64,000 nucleotides of DNA from Catalinimonas alkaloidigena. GTDB lineage: Bacteria; Bacteroidota; Bacteroidia; Cytophagales; Cyclobacteriaceae. Positions 32,073-40,932 of this stretch are shown here, piece by piece. The notes beneath the pieces are model-generated. The model ran no database searches. It worked only from the letters and a program-made list of their open reading frames with translations, and had not been told where the DNA came from. The stretch spans positions 6,143,001 through 6,207,000 of the forward strand of contig NZ_JAQFIL010000001.1 in the NCBI RefSeq assembly GCF_029504655.1, read 5' to 3'. Position numbers and translations under genes: made by a program. How positions within the stretch are numbered: the first letter of the stretch is position 1; every line of letters starts with the position of its first letter.

Positions 32073-33344
32073 TCAGCGACTATACTGTGTCTCCTGCTTT
32101 GCTTTTCTTCGGGCCAGCCTTCCATAGACAGCTACCACCAGAAAGCAGAAAAGTGGTACCAGATAGGCAAGGTGTATACTACCTGTAATGTCAGATACCT
32201 GACCTTGCACTGAAGTAATCACTGCACCTCCCAGGATCGCCATGATCAGTCCTGACCCTCCTACTTTGGTATCATCACCCAGACCTCTCACTGCCAGGCC
32301 GTAGATGGTAGGAAACATCAATGACATACAGCCTGAAATTCCTACCAGCGCATATACGCCTACATAACCGTTTCCTATCACAACAATGAGTGTACAGGCT
32401 ACTGCCAGGATAGAAAGCAGCGCCAGCAGGTTACCGGGTTTGATTACCTTCATCAGGGCTGTGCAGATAAAACGGCTGACGGTAAATAATACCAGGGCAG
32501 CCAGATAGTAAGATGCAGCTTCATCTTCATCTACCTGCAGTTCAAGCATTACATAGCGTATGGTATAAGACCAGACGCCAATTTGCGCCCCCACATAAAA
32601 AAACTGGGCGATCACCCCCCACACATAGTTTGGGTTTTTAATCAATCGCTTAAAAGTTGGCCCCAGATTCAAGCTTTCATCTGCGTCTGAAGCCTTCGGC
32701 ATTTTTACAATGGCAATGGTCAGCCAGAGTGCTAACAAAAGAACGGCCACGCCCACATAAGGCCCCATCACTGCTGCAAGTTCTTCTGCCTGTATGTTCT
32801 TCAATTCATCGGGAGTCATGCCGGCCCTTACTTCAGCACTGGCAGCATTCAGTTTAGAAAGGATAAACACTTTACTCAGTAATACTCCTATAATAGAACC
32901 TATCGGATTAAAGGACTGCGCCAGATTTAGTCTACGCGTACCTGTGTCTTCCGGCCCCATGGCGATGATGTAAGGGTTAGCAGAAGTTTCAAGAATAGAT
33001 AAACCGCCTGCCAGGATGAATAGAGAAGCCAGAAAATGGCCATATACCATCGTCTGACTTGCCGGGTAAAATAAAAGAGAACCGGCAATAAACATTCCCA
33101 GCCCTAAAAGCACTCCTGTCTTATAGGTAAACTTCTTGATCAGAATCGCCGCCGGCAGTGCAAGACAAAAGTAAGAACCATAAAAGGCAATCTGTATCCA
33201 GCTGGTCTGGAAATCTGACATGCTCATGATCTTCTTGAAAGCTGCCAATAAAGTATCGGTCATATTATTGGCCAGTCCCCACATCAGAAACAAGCTCGTA
33301 ATTAAGATAAAGGGAAGAAGGGGAGTTTTAGAGGGATTGCTCAT
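32073..33344 (-). CDS. FucP-type sugar:proton symporter (MFS)
   Basis: This 423-residue protein with about 12 TMs belongs to the L-fucose/glucose/galactose permease family of MFS (SLFLMWGLANNMTDTLLAAF at the N-terminus is the family signature; FILAGGLSILETSANPYI follows). It imports monosaccharides by proton symport across the inner membrane. It is on the same strand as, and 250 bp downstream in coordinates from, the sigma factor, so it is transcribed toward the SusCD operon but probably from its own promoter. It may take up the product of that system. Confidence 0.93.
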   Translation of the reverse strand: MSNPSKTPLLPFILITSLFLMWGLANNMTDTLLAAFKKIMSMSDFQTSWIQIAFYGSYFCLALPAAILIKKFTYKTGVLLGLGMFIAGSLLFYPASQTMVYGHFLASLFILAGGLSILETSANPYIIAMGPEDTGTRRLNLAQSFNPIGSIIGVLLSKVFILSKLNAASAEVRAGMTPDELKNIQAEELAAVMGPYVGVAVLLLALWLTIAIVKMPKASDADESLNLGPTFKRLIKNPNYVWGVIAQFFYVGAQIGVWSYTIRYVMLELQVDEDEAASYYLAALVLFTVSRFICTALMKVIKPGNLLALLSILAVACTLIVVIGNGYVGVYALVGISGCMSLMFPTIYGLAVRGLGDDTKVGGSGLIMAILGGAVITSVQGQVSDITGSIHLAYLVPLFCFLVVAVYGRLARRKAKQETQYSR

Positions 33345-33508
33345 TCGGTTTTTGTATTAGCTAAAGTATTCTTTCAAATTTAAGATTTATATGAATTATG
33401 TCAGCATAATCAAAAAGCAAATAGATAAATTTATCCCAGCATCACTACATCAATCTTTACCGATGCTTGACTCTATCTTTCTTTCCTACACTGTCCGGGA
33501 GCTTAATA

Positions 33509-33694
33509 TTACAGCGAAGCCATTACTTTAATCACTCCCGATTCAGGTTCAAGCCAAGTATTTAACTGATTTTTCCTTTCTTCAAAGCTGACTTGCCTCT
33601 GCTGATAAATATCAGGCTGATCGGTAGGGAACCGCTTATACTCATCGGTTAGGTCTGATGCGGATATATGCTTTGCTGATTCCAAATCCAGGGC
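33509..33694 (-). pseudogene. C-terminal remnant of an unrecognised gene
   Basis: Sixty-one codons bounded by an in-frame stop and without a start read like real protein (AKHISASDLTDEYKRFPTDQ, and near the end NTWLEPESGVIKVMASL). Family not recognised. It lies in the 840-bp gap 33345-34185, the rest of which holds the hairpin cluster at 33893 and no ORF I would support. Confidence 0.35.
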
Positions 33695-33892
33695 TTAAGT
33701 TATTCATTTAAAAATGATATTACTATGCTTTATTTTCATGTTTTTGTCCAAACTGGCAATAGTCAAAACTAGTACGAAAGTAAACTGAATTATTTGCTGT
33801 AAATAGTTGAAGACTATTTCATACTTCATCGGATTTATACCCTTTGCGAATAACTAAGTATGAAGATTTATTTACATTAAACTAAAAACTGG

Positions 33893-33975
33893 TTTCAGTC
33901 TTCAAGACTGAAATCATGAATGAGGGCAAAGTCTGAGACTTTGCTTCATTTGTCCACTTCAGTTAGAAACTGAAG
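33893..33975. repeat. Cluster of three consecutive perfect hairpins
   Basis: TTTCAGTCTT-C-AAGACTGAAA (33893-33913), GCAAAGTC-TGA-GACTTTGC (33926-33944) and CTTCAGTT-AGA-AACTGAAG (33957-33975) follow each other with 12-base spacers. Stems one and three share a CTTCAGT-type core. A weaker fourth, TTGCT/AGCAA, follows near 33985. It is a noncoding structured block or a mobile palindromic element. Confidence 0.8.
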
Positions 33976-34185
33976 CGAGTATCTTGCTACAAAGCAATGA
34001 TTTAAACTAATAGTGTCACCTTACTTATCTCCTCTAACCTTCGATCATTAAAGATAAAGCACAAAAAAAAGGTGCAGCTTTTCACTACACCTGGGGCAAT
34101 AAACTCTAAAAGTTTATTGAGGAAGCCACATCTAGCGTGTTTTACATCTCACACGGTAACAGCTGCCTTTCATCAATATCACGAT

Positions 34186-35154
34186 TTAATCATTCTTGAT
34201 CTGGATAATGATCGGTTCCACTGCTTCGGTCGCATTGCCTGCCAGATCGGCTGGAAGGTTATTGATCGATACAGAAGCCAACTCATTGGCACCATCTTCC
34301 GGCTCAAACACGTATGTCCAGGTAATACCGTCCTGGGTAATCATATTTGCATCGGTAACATAGGCAGCATCAGTAGTAATCCCATTGACAGATACCTTTA
34401 CGGTGTCAGAAGTGCTGAGCGCTTCACTAAAGACTGCTGACAAGGTCACCGCCATGTCATCGCTAACCGGCGTTTGTGAGGCCATAAGTTCGCCGGTGGC
34501 TGAGGTATTATCTACCTTGTATACATCAAAGGTCATGACGGTATCCATCGTTACAGAACCGTAGAATTCGGTAGATACGGCTTGCACTACGCTGACCTGA
34601 TCAATGCCATCCCCCGTGCCGGCGGTATAGGCTACCTGAAAAGTACGGTCATCCACCTTTTCTACCGCACCGAGGGTACCGCCTGCCAGTTTATCTACCT
34701 CTACCATACTGACTTCGGGAGCGCTGGCAATATCCTGGTCAAAAGAAATTAGCACGTTAGCAGTCTCACCTTCAGATAATACTACTCCACTATCCAGCGC
34801 TATGCTAGCCTCCGGCGCAGAAGTAAGCACATCTACTGCCTTAGTACCGTTAATTCCGCGAGCAGCTACGCTGATTTCGCCACCTCCGGCGGCGGTAAAT
34901 GTAACTGTAACCACCGGAGTGTCCTCACCACTGGTCACAGTTGCCCCTGCGGGTACCGTCCAGCTATAAGTTTCATTTTCGTAACGATCAGTGATATAGG
35001 TAGCGGTGTCACCGGGAGATACTTCTTCAGGACCCAATATGGTTAGTTCAGTAGGTTCATAAACCGTCACTTCATCATCTTCACAAGAAGAGATAAGTAA
35101 TACTACTAGGCATAGCATACTTAAAGTTACTTTAATGGACAAGCATGTTTTCAT
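34186..35154 (-). CDS. Ig-like domain lipoprotein
   Basis: This 322-residue acidic lipoprotein (lipobox LLISSC, about residue 24, then CEDDE) probably lies at the cell surface. A PKD-like domain (about 35-110; YSWTVPAGATVTSGEDTPVV) is followed by two Ig-like/SwmB-like domains (about 115-215; VLSEGETANVLISFDQDIAS, and 225-320; VTLSAVFSEALSTSDTVKVS). No catalytic motif is present. Such proteins are found as accessory binding or adhesion proteins. It stands alone between two AT-rich gaps. Confidence 0.85.
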   Translation of the reverse strand: MKTCLSIKVTLSMLCLVVLLISSCEDDEVTVYEPTELTILGPEEVSPGDTATYITDRYENETYSWTVPAGATVTSGEDTPVVTVTFTAAGGGEISVAARGINGTKAVDVLTSAPEASIALDSGVVLSEGETANVLISFDQDIASAPEVSMVEVDKLAGGTLGAVEKVDDRTFQVAYTAGTGDGIDQVSVVQAVSTEFYGSVTMDTVMTFDVYKVDNTSATGELMASQTPVSDDMAVTLSAVFSEALSTSDTVKVSVNGITTDAAYVTDANMITQDGITWTYVFEPEDGANELASVSINNLPADLAGNATEAVEPIIIQIKND

Positions 35155-35584
35155 TGGTTATTGTTATAGAGTAAGAAATATTATTTTGATTGTTTTCCCA
35201 CAAATATATAAACATAAACCGCTTAATTGACTAAAAAATACTTATTCATGCGTTGATTTATTTGTTTTTTGGTACATCATCCAATGTGAAAATATCTTTT
35301 AAAAAAATCATAATAATTACAATAGCTTGTAATTCAATGATTAATTATATGAGAATATGTGAGCAATGCATACATATTACTTTGAATATTTTCTCATTGA
35401 AATATAATTATATCTATTTTGTGAAATTTGCATATCTACCTGAACTTCATCTCTGGCAAGCTATTCCCTAACCAAAAGCAGTGATAGCCGAGCGATTTTC
35501 TTGAAAAAGTGGGAGTTAAGTACATAAAAACATGAAGCATCACTGAAATTTTAATACTTTAAGGTTTTAAAAACGAACTGACTA
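35155..35584. other. AT-rich intergenic region without recognisable features
   Basis: This 430-bp stretch is markedly AT-rich and separates the Ig-like lipoprotein from the divergent serine hydrolase. A 72-codon plus-strand ORF (35253-35471) has the composition of chance translation of AT-rich DNA. No terminators or repeats seen. Confidence 0.5.
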
Positions 35585-36877
35585 ATGAAAAACAACCTAC
35601 TAAACTGCCTATGCTTTTTCATTGCTTTTACGGCAATGGCCCAAACCAAGTCTCTCCAAAAATCCCCACCCCTTACTGAAGCGTCTCCTGCCAGCGTAGA
35701 TATGTCGGCCGAACGCCTGCAAAGAATAGACGCTATGTGCCAGGAAGCCATTGAAGAGGGGCAGGTGCCGGGCATTGTAGCTCTGGTAGCCCGTAAGGGA
35801 AAGATTGTCTACCACAAGGCTTTTGGCCATGCCAATATTGCTACTGATAAAGCGATGGAAAAGGATGCGATCTTCCGCATTGCTTCCCAGAGTAAAGCCA
35901 TTACCTCTACGGCCGTGATGATGTTATGGGAAGAAGGGCATTTCCAGCTGGATGATCCTGTCTCCAAGTACATCCCTGAATTCAAAAACCCTCAGTTGCT
36001 GAAAAACTTTCGGTATAGTGATACGACTTATACCACTGAACCTGCTGAGCGGGAGATCACCATACGTCATCTGCTCACCCACACTTCCGGCCTGGGTTAT
36101 GGCATGATAGACGGCGACGAGCGCTTTAAGATGATGTACCAGAAAGCGGGCGTCACGGACTTGTTTACTACCGAAGACATTACCATAGAGGAAAGCGTAA
36201 AACGACTGGCCCAGCTTCCGCTTCATCATAATCCGGGGGATGCCTATACTTACAGCGAAGGGCTGGATGTATTAGGCTATTTCATTGAAGTAATCTCCGG
36301 AATGCCTTTTGACGAGTTTTTACAGGAGCGTCTTTTTGATCTGCTGGGCATGGATGATACTGGTTTTTATCTGCCTGATAGCAAAGCCGACCGCCTTGTA
36401 GCAGTACAGCACAAAGTGGATGGAGCGTGGGAACCTTTGCCTGTCACTTTTTACGATCCTGAATATCCCATCAAAGGAGCTAAGACTTTCTTCTCCGGTG
36501 GTGCCGGTCTATCCAGTACGGCCAGAGATTACGCCACCTTCTTACAGATGTATATTAATGGAGGCGAGCTAAACGGCACACGCTTCCTGAGCCGCACCAC
36601 TATCCAATCTATGATGGCCAACCAGATCGGTGACCTGTGGGAAGGTACTGGTCGCCATTATGGCCTTGCTTTCGGTGTACTTAATAAAGAAGGAGAAGCA
36701 ATGGGAGGCCGAGGTAGCAGTGGCACTTTTGACTGGGGCGGCTATTTCAACACCCAATATTTCGCTGATCCGGTAGAAGACATCATCGGCATCATCATGA
36801 AGCAAACCCGCGGGCCTGTGGATGACCAGACAGGCTGGAAATTCCGACTGCTGGTAGGTCAGGCCGTGGATAACTAA
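35585..36877 (+). CDS. Exported serine hydrolase (class C beta-lactamase-like)
   Basis: This 430-residue protein has a signal peptide (MKNNLLNCLCFFIAFTAMAQ). It belongs to the beta-lactamase-related serine hydrolases: the SxxK nucleophile motif is in FRIASQSKAITSTAV (about residue 100), the second motif is YSEG instead of the usual YSN (about 220), and the C-terminal block RGSSGTFDWGGYFNTQYF replaces the HTG-type triad. It may be a D-alanyl-D-alanine carboxypeptidase, an esterase or a peptidase. There is no evidence for antibiotic resistance. It is a single gene. Confidence 0.9.
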   Translation: MKNNLLNCLCFFIAFTAMAQTKSLQKSPPLTEASPASVDMSAERLQRIDAMCQEAIEEGQVPGIVALVARKGKIVYHKAFGHANIATDKAMEKDAIFRIASQSKAITSTAVMMLWEEGHFQLDDPVSKYIPEFKNPQLLKNFRYSDTTYTTEPAEREITIRHLLTHTSGLGYGMIDGDERFKMMYQKAGVTDLFTTEDITIEESVKRLAQLPLHHNPGDAYTYSEGLDVLGYFIEVISGMPFDEFLQERLFDLLGMDDTGFYLPDSKADRLVAVQHKVDGAWEPLPVTFYDPEYPIKGAKTFFSGGAGLSSTARDYATFLQMYINGGELNGTRFLSRTTIQSMMANQIGDLWEGTGRHYGLAFGVLNKEGEAMGGRGSSGTFDWGGYFNTQYFADPVEDIIGIIMKQTRGPVDDQTGWKFRLLVGQAVDN

Positions 36878-37308
36878 AACTTACGACAAGCCTTTTATGA
36901 AAGCCTTACTTATTAGCTGTTGTCTTACACTCTGTTTTAATTCATCTGAAACCCTAACGGTAAGCTGACTATTCATAAAGTCATTTCAGACAGCATAACG
37001 CACCAGATTATTTCAAGCGGTAAGACAGCTGGTAAATAGCAGGCTTTTCCCAATACCTGTTGTTTGTAGCATGGTGATATTGGGGCTGCCTTTTACGCAG
37101 GTCATAATATCAGGATGGCAGATCTACTATCTTCTCTTCGGTTATTGTTCCGCATGATGTTTCACGAAATTCAATACGTTTTTTGCGGAAAAAAAAGGGC
37201 GCCACAGCAAAATATTTTTAGCTTCATATTCAATAAAATATTTTTTACTCAGTTAAGGATGCTTTTTTATGGCTTTGACGTATACTTTCTGAAAAATGGC
37301 TACGCCTT
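36878..37308. other. Intergenic region with a truncated signal-peptide ORF
   Basis: ATG at 36897 opens 19 codons (MKALLISCCLTLCFNSSETL) that look like the signal peptide of a lost exported protein and stop at 36956. An inverted pair CCCAATA/TATTGGG lies around 37050-37085. Nothing else can be assigned. Confidence 0.4.
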
Positions 37309-38253
37309 ATGCTCACTGACGTATTACTGATTGTCGTTTCTTTGATTTTACTTTACTTCGGGGCAAGCTGGCTGGTAAACGGCGCCAGTGCTTTAGCGAC
37401 TCGTTTAGGCGTAACACCCCTGATCATTGGTCTGACAGTAGTTGCTTTCGGTACCAGTACCCCTGAACTTATCGTCAGCATACAGGCTGCCTTGCAGGGA
37501 AATGGTGGTATATCTATCGGGAATGTGGTAGGTTCCAACATTTTTAACATAGGCGTGATTTTGGGAGTTTCCGCGCTTTGTTATCCCATTAAAGTCAAAG
37601 CAGAAGTACTCCGCCTGGATGTGCCGGTGATGTTGCTGACAGCCCTGCTATTCTTTGTTTTCTTTTTGAACTACGAACTGAGCCGCCTGGAAGGAATGGT
37701 ATTGCTGATCGGCAGCATAGGCTATACTTTGTTTAATGTCCGTAAAGCCCGGCAGGCAAATGCTGAAGTACAGGAAGAATTTCAGGAAGCCATGCCTAAA
37801 ACTTCCCGGCACTGGGCCATAGAAGTACTCTTCATATTGCTGGGCCTGGGCGTATTGATCTTTGGCTCAGATCTGCTGGTCAATCATGCTGTCAGCCTGG
37901 CCAAACGTTTTCAGGTCAGCGATGTAGTGATTGGCCTGACCATCGTGGCAGCAGGTACAAGTATGCCGGAACTGGCGACTTCGGTAGTGGCAGCCATCAA
38001 AAAGCAGTCGGATATCGCTTTGGGAAATGTGGTTGGTTCTAATATTTATAATATTCTGATCATTCTGGGAGTCTCTACCCTGATTACCCCCATCAAAGCG
38101 CCGGACATTGCCCTGGTGGATAGCCTGGTGATGGTAGGCATTTCTGTTCTTTTGATCCCCCTGGTCAAAACAGGATTTATCCTGAAACGCTGGGAAGGGG
38201 CACTCTTGCTAGGCGTATATGGGGCTTATCTGTTCTATCTTTTGGCAGTTTAA
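37309..38253 (+). CDS. Calcium/sodium antiporter (CaCA family, YrbG-like)
   Basis: This 314-residue inner-membrane protein has ten predicted TMs in two inverted halves. Each half has the alpha repeat: VVAFGTSTPELIVSIQAAL with GNVVGSNIFNIGVILGV, and VAAGTSMPELATSVVAAI with GNVVGSNIYNILIILGV. These Glu and Asn positions bind the exchanged Ca2+ and Na+. It extrudes Ca2+ (or related cations) against Na+ or H+. It is a single gene. Confidence 0.95.
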   Translation: MLTDVLLIVVSLILLYFGASWLVNGASALATRLGVTPLIIGLTVVAFGTSTPELIVSIQAALQGNGGISIGNVVGSNIFNIGVILGVSALCYPIKVKAEVLRLDVPVMLLTALLFFVFFLNYELSRLEGMVLLIGSIGYTLFNVRKARQANAEVQEEFQEAMPKTSRHWAIEVLFILLGLGVLIFGSDLLVNHAVSLAKRFQVSDVVIGLTIVAAGTSMPELATSVVAAIKKQSDIALGNVVGSNIYNILIILGVSTLITPIKAPDIALVDSLVMVGISVLLIPLVKTGFILKRWEGALLLGVYGAYLFYLLAV

Positions 38254-38437
38254 GTGTTGATAAAATCTAAGCCGTATCTCATCTGCTGGCGTTTAGCTTT
38301 GGTGTAACGTGTGCCTTGCTGTAGCGTTTTTTACTACACTTTTATATCAAAATTGCTGCATAGAAAGCTGTAGTGAACTTGCTGTAGGTAAGTGGAGAGA
38401 GCGTTATCTGTTCTAAAATGTTTGTTTATACTGTAAT

Positions 38438-39244
38438 CTAATAGATAGAAGAACTAGAAATTTTCCAATCGTTATATCGTGAAGGCGTGCATTTCAGCTT
38501 AGTCGTTGCCCAAATGAATGTCATAATTCGTACAATCATATTAGGTGCTACTCCCCCTGTGTCAACTAAAATAGAAACAGGTTTTTCAAGAGTAGTTGTT
38601 AAGATATCAATAGAATAATATCCTTGATCAGAAATTCCAGAAACATATAATGAATCAATACTAGGAAGATCAACTCTGTGAATCATTGAGTTGAGAATAT
38701 TCATTTCACTTTGATCTAAAGAACATATACTGAAGAGTGTATCCTCGTTTTGGGTTAACTCGCTAAAATATACTTCACCATTATCATTAAGTTGAATCTT
38801 AAATATCTCTGTTTCACCAGGATACGAATTTTTTGTAAGAGTTATTGATTTAATAATATTTTGTTCAACAGGAGGTCTTCTATAAAAAATTACTTCTGTA
38901 GAATCTTCGTTGAAAACAGTGCTTTTCAACACTAAAGAATCACGATAATAACCTGTTATAAAATAATTAACCCATAAGGAATCCGATTCACTCTCAATAT
39001 CATATAGTTGAATTTTATCGTCCGTAAATTTCCAATTTGAGAATAGATAAAAACTCAATGGTAAAACAACCGAATCTTTAAACAATAAAAATTCTTCTTC
39101 ATTTTTACTTGACCACTCGCCAATTAAATCTTTCTTATTAATCTCAATTGTATTGTCAGTGGTTTTTTCGGTACATGAAATGGTGAAAAATATGATTATA
39201 AACGAAACAACAAATATGCGACTCATATAAAAATTTGTAATCAT
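38438..39244 (-). CDS. Hypothetical lipoprotein with DUF6438-like C-terminus
   Basis: This lipoprotein of about 268 residues has a signal ending FFTISC. The N-terminal part (KDLIGEWSSKNEEEFLLFKD) is lipocalin-like, as in many Bacteroidota stress lipoproteins. The C-terminal half (KSITLTKNSYPGETEIFKIQ, then LNDNGEVYFSEL) resembles DUF6438. It is clearly more AT-rich than its neighbours, as are the two next genes. An upstream extension to 39256 is possible, and ATG at 39226 also gives a signal peptide. Confidence 0.7.
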   Translation of the reverse strand: MITNFYMSRIFVVSFIIIFFTISCTEKTTDNTIEINKKDLIGEWSSKNEEEFLLFKDSVVLPLSFYLFSNWKFTDDKIQLYDIESESDSLWVNYFITGYYRDSLVLKSTVFNEDSTEVIFYRRPPVEQNIIKSITLTKNSYPGETEIFKIQLNDNGEVYFSELTQNEDTLFSICSLDQSEMNILNSMIHRVDLPSIDSLYVSGISDQGYYSIDILTTTLEKPVSILVDTGGVAPNMIVRIMTFIWATTKLKCTPSRYNDWKISSSSIY

Positions 39245-39358
39245 CTTTATACCCACTGGTTAAAAACCTTGCCATTTTCTTCAAAGATTTTCACATCTTC
39301 CTCAGACCAGACTGATACCTCTTTGATTTTCTCTCCCGCCGGACCGCCTCTGCCTGAC

Positions 39359-39598
39359 TCATAGATGATACTTTTTTCTGAAGTTAGCCATCACTTCGGC
39401 ATGAGGTTTCCCCTGGCCTTGCTCCAGTTGTGCTAAACCTTCTTCTATGGCAGCTTTCTCGGCTTCAGATAAAGTATCCCATGGTTTGGCCTCAGGATTG
39501 GCAAGATGTGTAATCATGCCATACAGCTTTTGTAGCTCACTTTCTGGTAGTTGATCTACCATTCTAAAGATGTCTAGTTTTAATTCTGCTACGCCCAT
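39359..39598 (-). CDS. Addiction-module antitoxin-like small protein
   Basis: This 79-residue protein, MGVAELKLDIFRMVDQLPES onward, ends with AEVMANFRKKYHL. It resembles small putative addiction-module antitoxins of Bacteroidota that pair with RelE/ParE toxins: the first half is a helical dimerisation segment, and the second a flexible EGLAQLEQGQGKPHAEV toxin-binding tail. No RelE-like ORF follows. Instead, a 39-codon fragment in another frame without a start codon (ending KIFEENGKVFNQWV at 39247) abuts it, so the toxin seems lost. Confidence 0.65.
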   Translation of the reverse strand: MGVAELKLDIFRMVDQLPESELQKLYGMITHLANPEAKPWDTLSEAEKAAIEEGLAQLEQGQGKPHAEVMANFRKKYHL

Positions 39599-39680
39599 AA
39601 CGCATTGCTTTTCTCAAAGAGAACGATTTTCCAGTCTTATAGATTCTAGGAAAAGTCTGATAAATAATTTGAGGCTCAGA

Positions 39681-39713
39681 AGATCTACCAAATTTTAGAA
39701 ATTTGGCAGATCT
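39681..39713. repeat. REP-like palindrome C
   Basis: AGATCTACCAAATTT-TAG-AAATTTGGCAGATCT pairs at 14 of 15 arm positions and matches the palindromes flanking the RAYT gene 20 kb away. It lies 80 bp upstream of the antitoxin-like gene. Confidence 0.85.
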
Positions 39714-39767
39714 ATCCTTATTATTTTGAATTATCAAACACAATCTAGTCCTAGTGTTAAAAAATTA

Positions 39768-40184
39768 TTATTGCTTTTTAACAAATACGGGCAGATATAA
39801 ATCGTAAAAATCTACACCAAATTTAAATCCATCACCTAATACCATAGAGTGTATTCTTGACTTAATAAACTGATCCAAATTAAGAACAACTTCTTCTTCA
39901 GAGGAACAGCTCGTTTTTGTCTCAATGTATTCTACACTTCCATTTTTATATAATCTGAACCCAAGAAAAAGCTTACATTCTTTCTTAAAAGAAAAACTTT
40001 CTTTTACATCCAAAATCAGCTTCTCAATACTTGGATAGATTAACATTTTAACCTCACCTTCAATCTCAGACTCAAGACTATGTTTTATAATAGATACTGA
40101 ATCAGCCCTATAGGCGTCTACTTGCCCAATTACTGAATTCCACATAAAAAGGTTAATTATTAATAATGCTATTGGCTTTGACAT
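39768..40184 (-). CDS. Hypothetical exported protein
   Basis: This 138-residue AT-rich gene has a signal peptide (MSKPIALLIINLFMWNSVIG). The mature part has no motif I recognise; KKECKLFLGFRLYKNGSVEY and a Cys in TKTSCSSEEE suggest a TonB-C/energy-transducer-like C-terminal domain at best. It belongs with the AT-rich orphan genes at 38438 and 39359. Confidence 0.6.
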   Translation of the reverse strand: MSKPIALLIINLFMWNSVIGQVDAYRADSVSIIKHSLESEIEGEVKMLIYPSIEKLILDVKESFSFKKECKLFLGFRLYKNGSVEYIETKTSCSSEEEVVLNLDQFIKSRIHSMVLGDGFKFGVDFYDLYLPVFVKKQ

Positions 40185-40499
40185 TATAGAGTATTTAGCT
40201 CTTGGTGATTTGCTAGTGAGTTAAGATAACTGAGACATTAACATATCCTCACTGTGTTTACTTTACAGAACATTTTTTATACCAAAACTGCTCCATAAAA
40301 AAACTCTAACAGTAGAATCCACCCTCTCAAACCAAAAACAAAAGCATGTAGACTGCTTCATCCACGCAGAATGAAGCTTCATCCCTTTTCACTTGTCGGA
40401 TAAGGCTGGAAAGAGCATTCCTAGGCTTATTGTACTGTATTTGAAGTCAGAATTTTGCACTACAGGGGAGTGAAGGAGGGTAAAGGAGCCTCAAAGTGA

Positions 40500-40830
40500 A
40501 CTGAGAGGTTTTGTAAAGGCGTTTTATTCCGTCAAAGACGACAACATTTCTTCGTAAGCTGCTTAAATAGCTCATGAAGTGCTTTACAATTTGATGTCAT
40601 GCGCATTCTGAACAATAAATGCTCTTTACATTTTATGGTAATCCGTTTTATCGCAATAAAAGCGCTTTACATTTCTTCGTAATGCGGATTATCGCAATAA
40701 ATGCACATTACAAAATATTGTAAGCTGCTTCTTAAGCGATAAAAGTGCGCTACAAAATGATGTAAAGCACTTTGACGCAATATCTGCATCCTACAAAACT
40801 TATAGCTGCGCTTTGAAGGAAGAAACCACC
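40500..40830. repeat. Degenerate 41-42-bp noncoding tandem array, about 8 copies
   Basis: Copies begin at about 40500, 40542, 40584, 40626, 40667, 40708, 40750 and 40791, giving steps of 42, 42, 42, 41, 41, 42 and 41 bp. A typical copy starts TTACATTTCTTCGTAATGCG and continues with TTATCGCAATAAATGCAC. Most copies contain a small dyad TTACA-N(4-6)-GTAA. No ORF spans it. The surrounding gap (40185-40932) has nothing else. Confidence 0.85.
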
Positions 40831-40932
40831 TTCAAGCGATAATTTGAGGGAATAAAAAGCTTTTTAGCAGGCCAATGGGCCACAGCCATGGGGTTTAGGA
40901 TATGCTCATACTTTTCTGACTCATTATTATTT

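Noticed and set aside
24994..33344. Complete polysaccharide utilisation locus
   Set aside because: SusCD with sigma/FecR control and a sugar permease are present, but there is no glycoside hydrolase, lyase or sulfatase in the block, so only a transport locus can be supported.
35585..36877. Antibiotic-resistance beta-lactamase
   Set aside because: The second motif is YSEG and the third box is not KTG or HTG, which fits the broad serine-hydrolase relatives of class C enzymes and gives no support for resistance.
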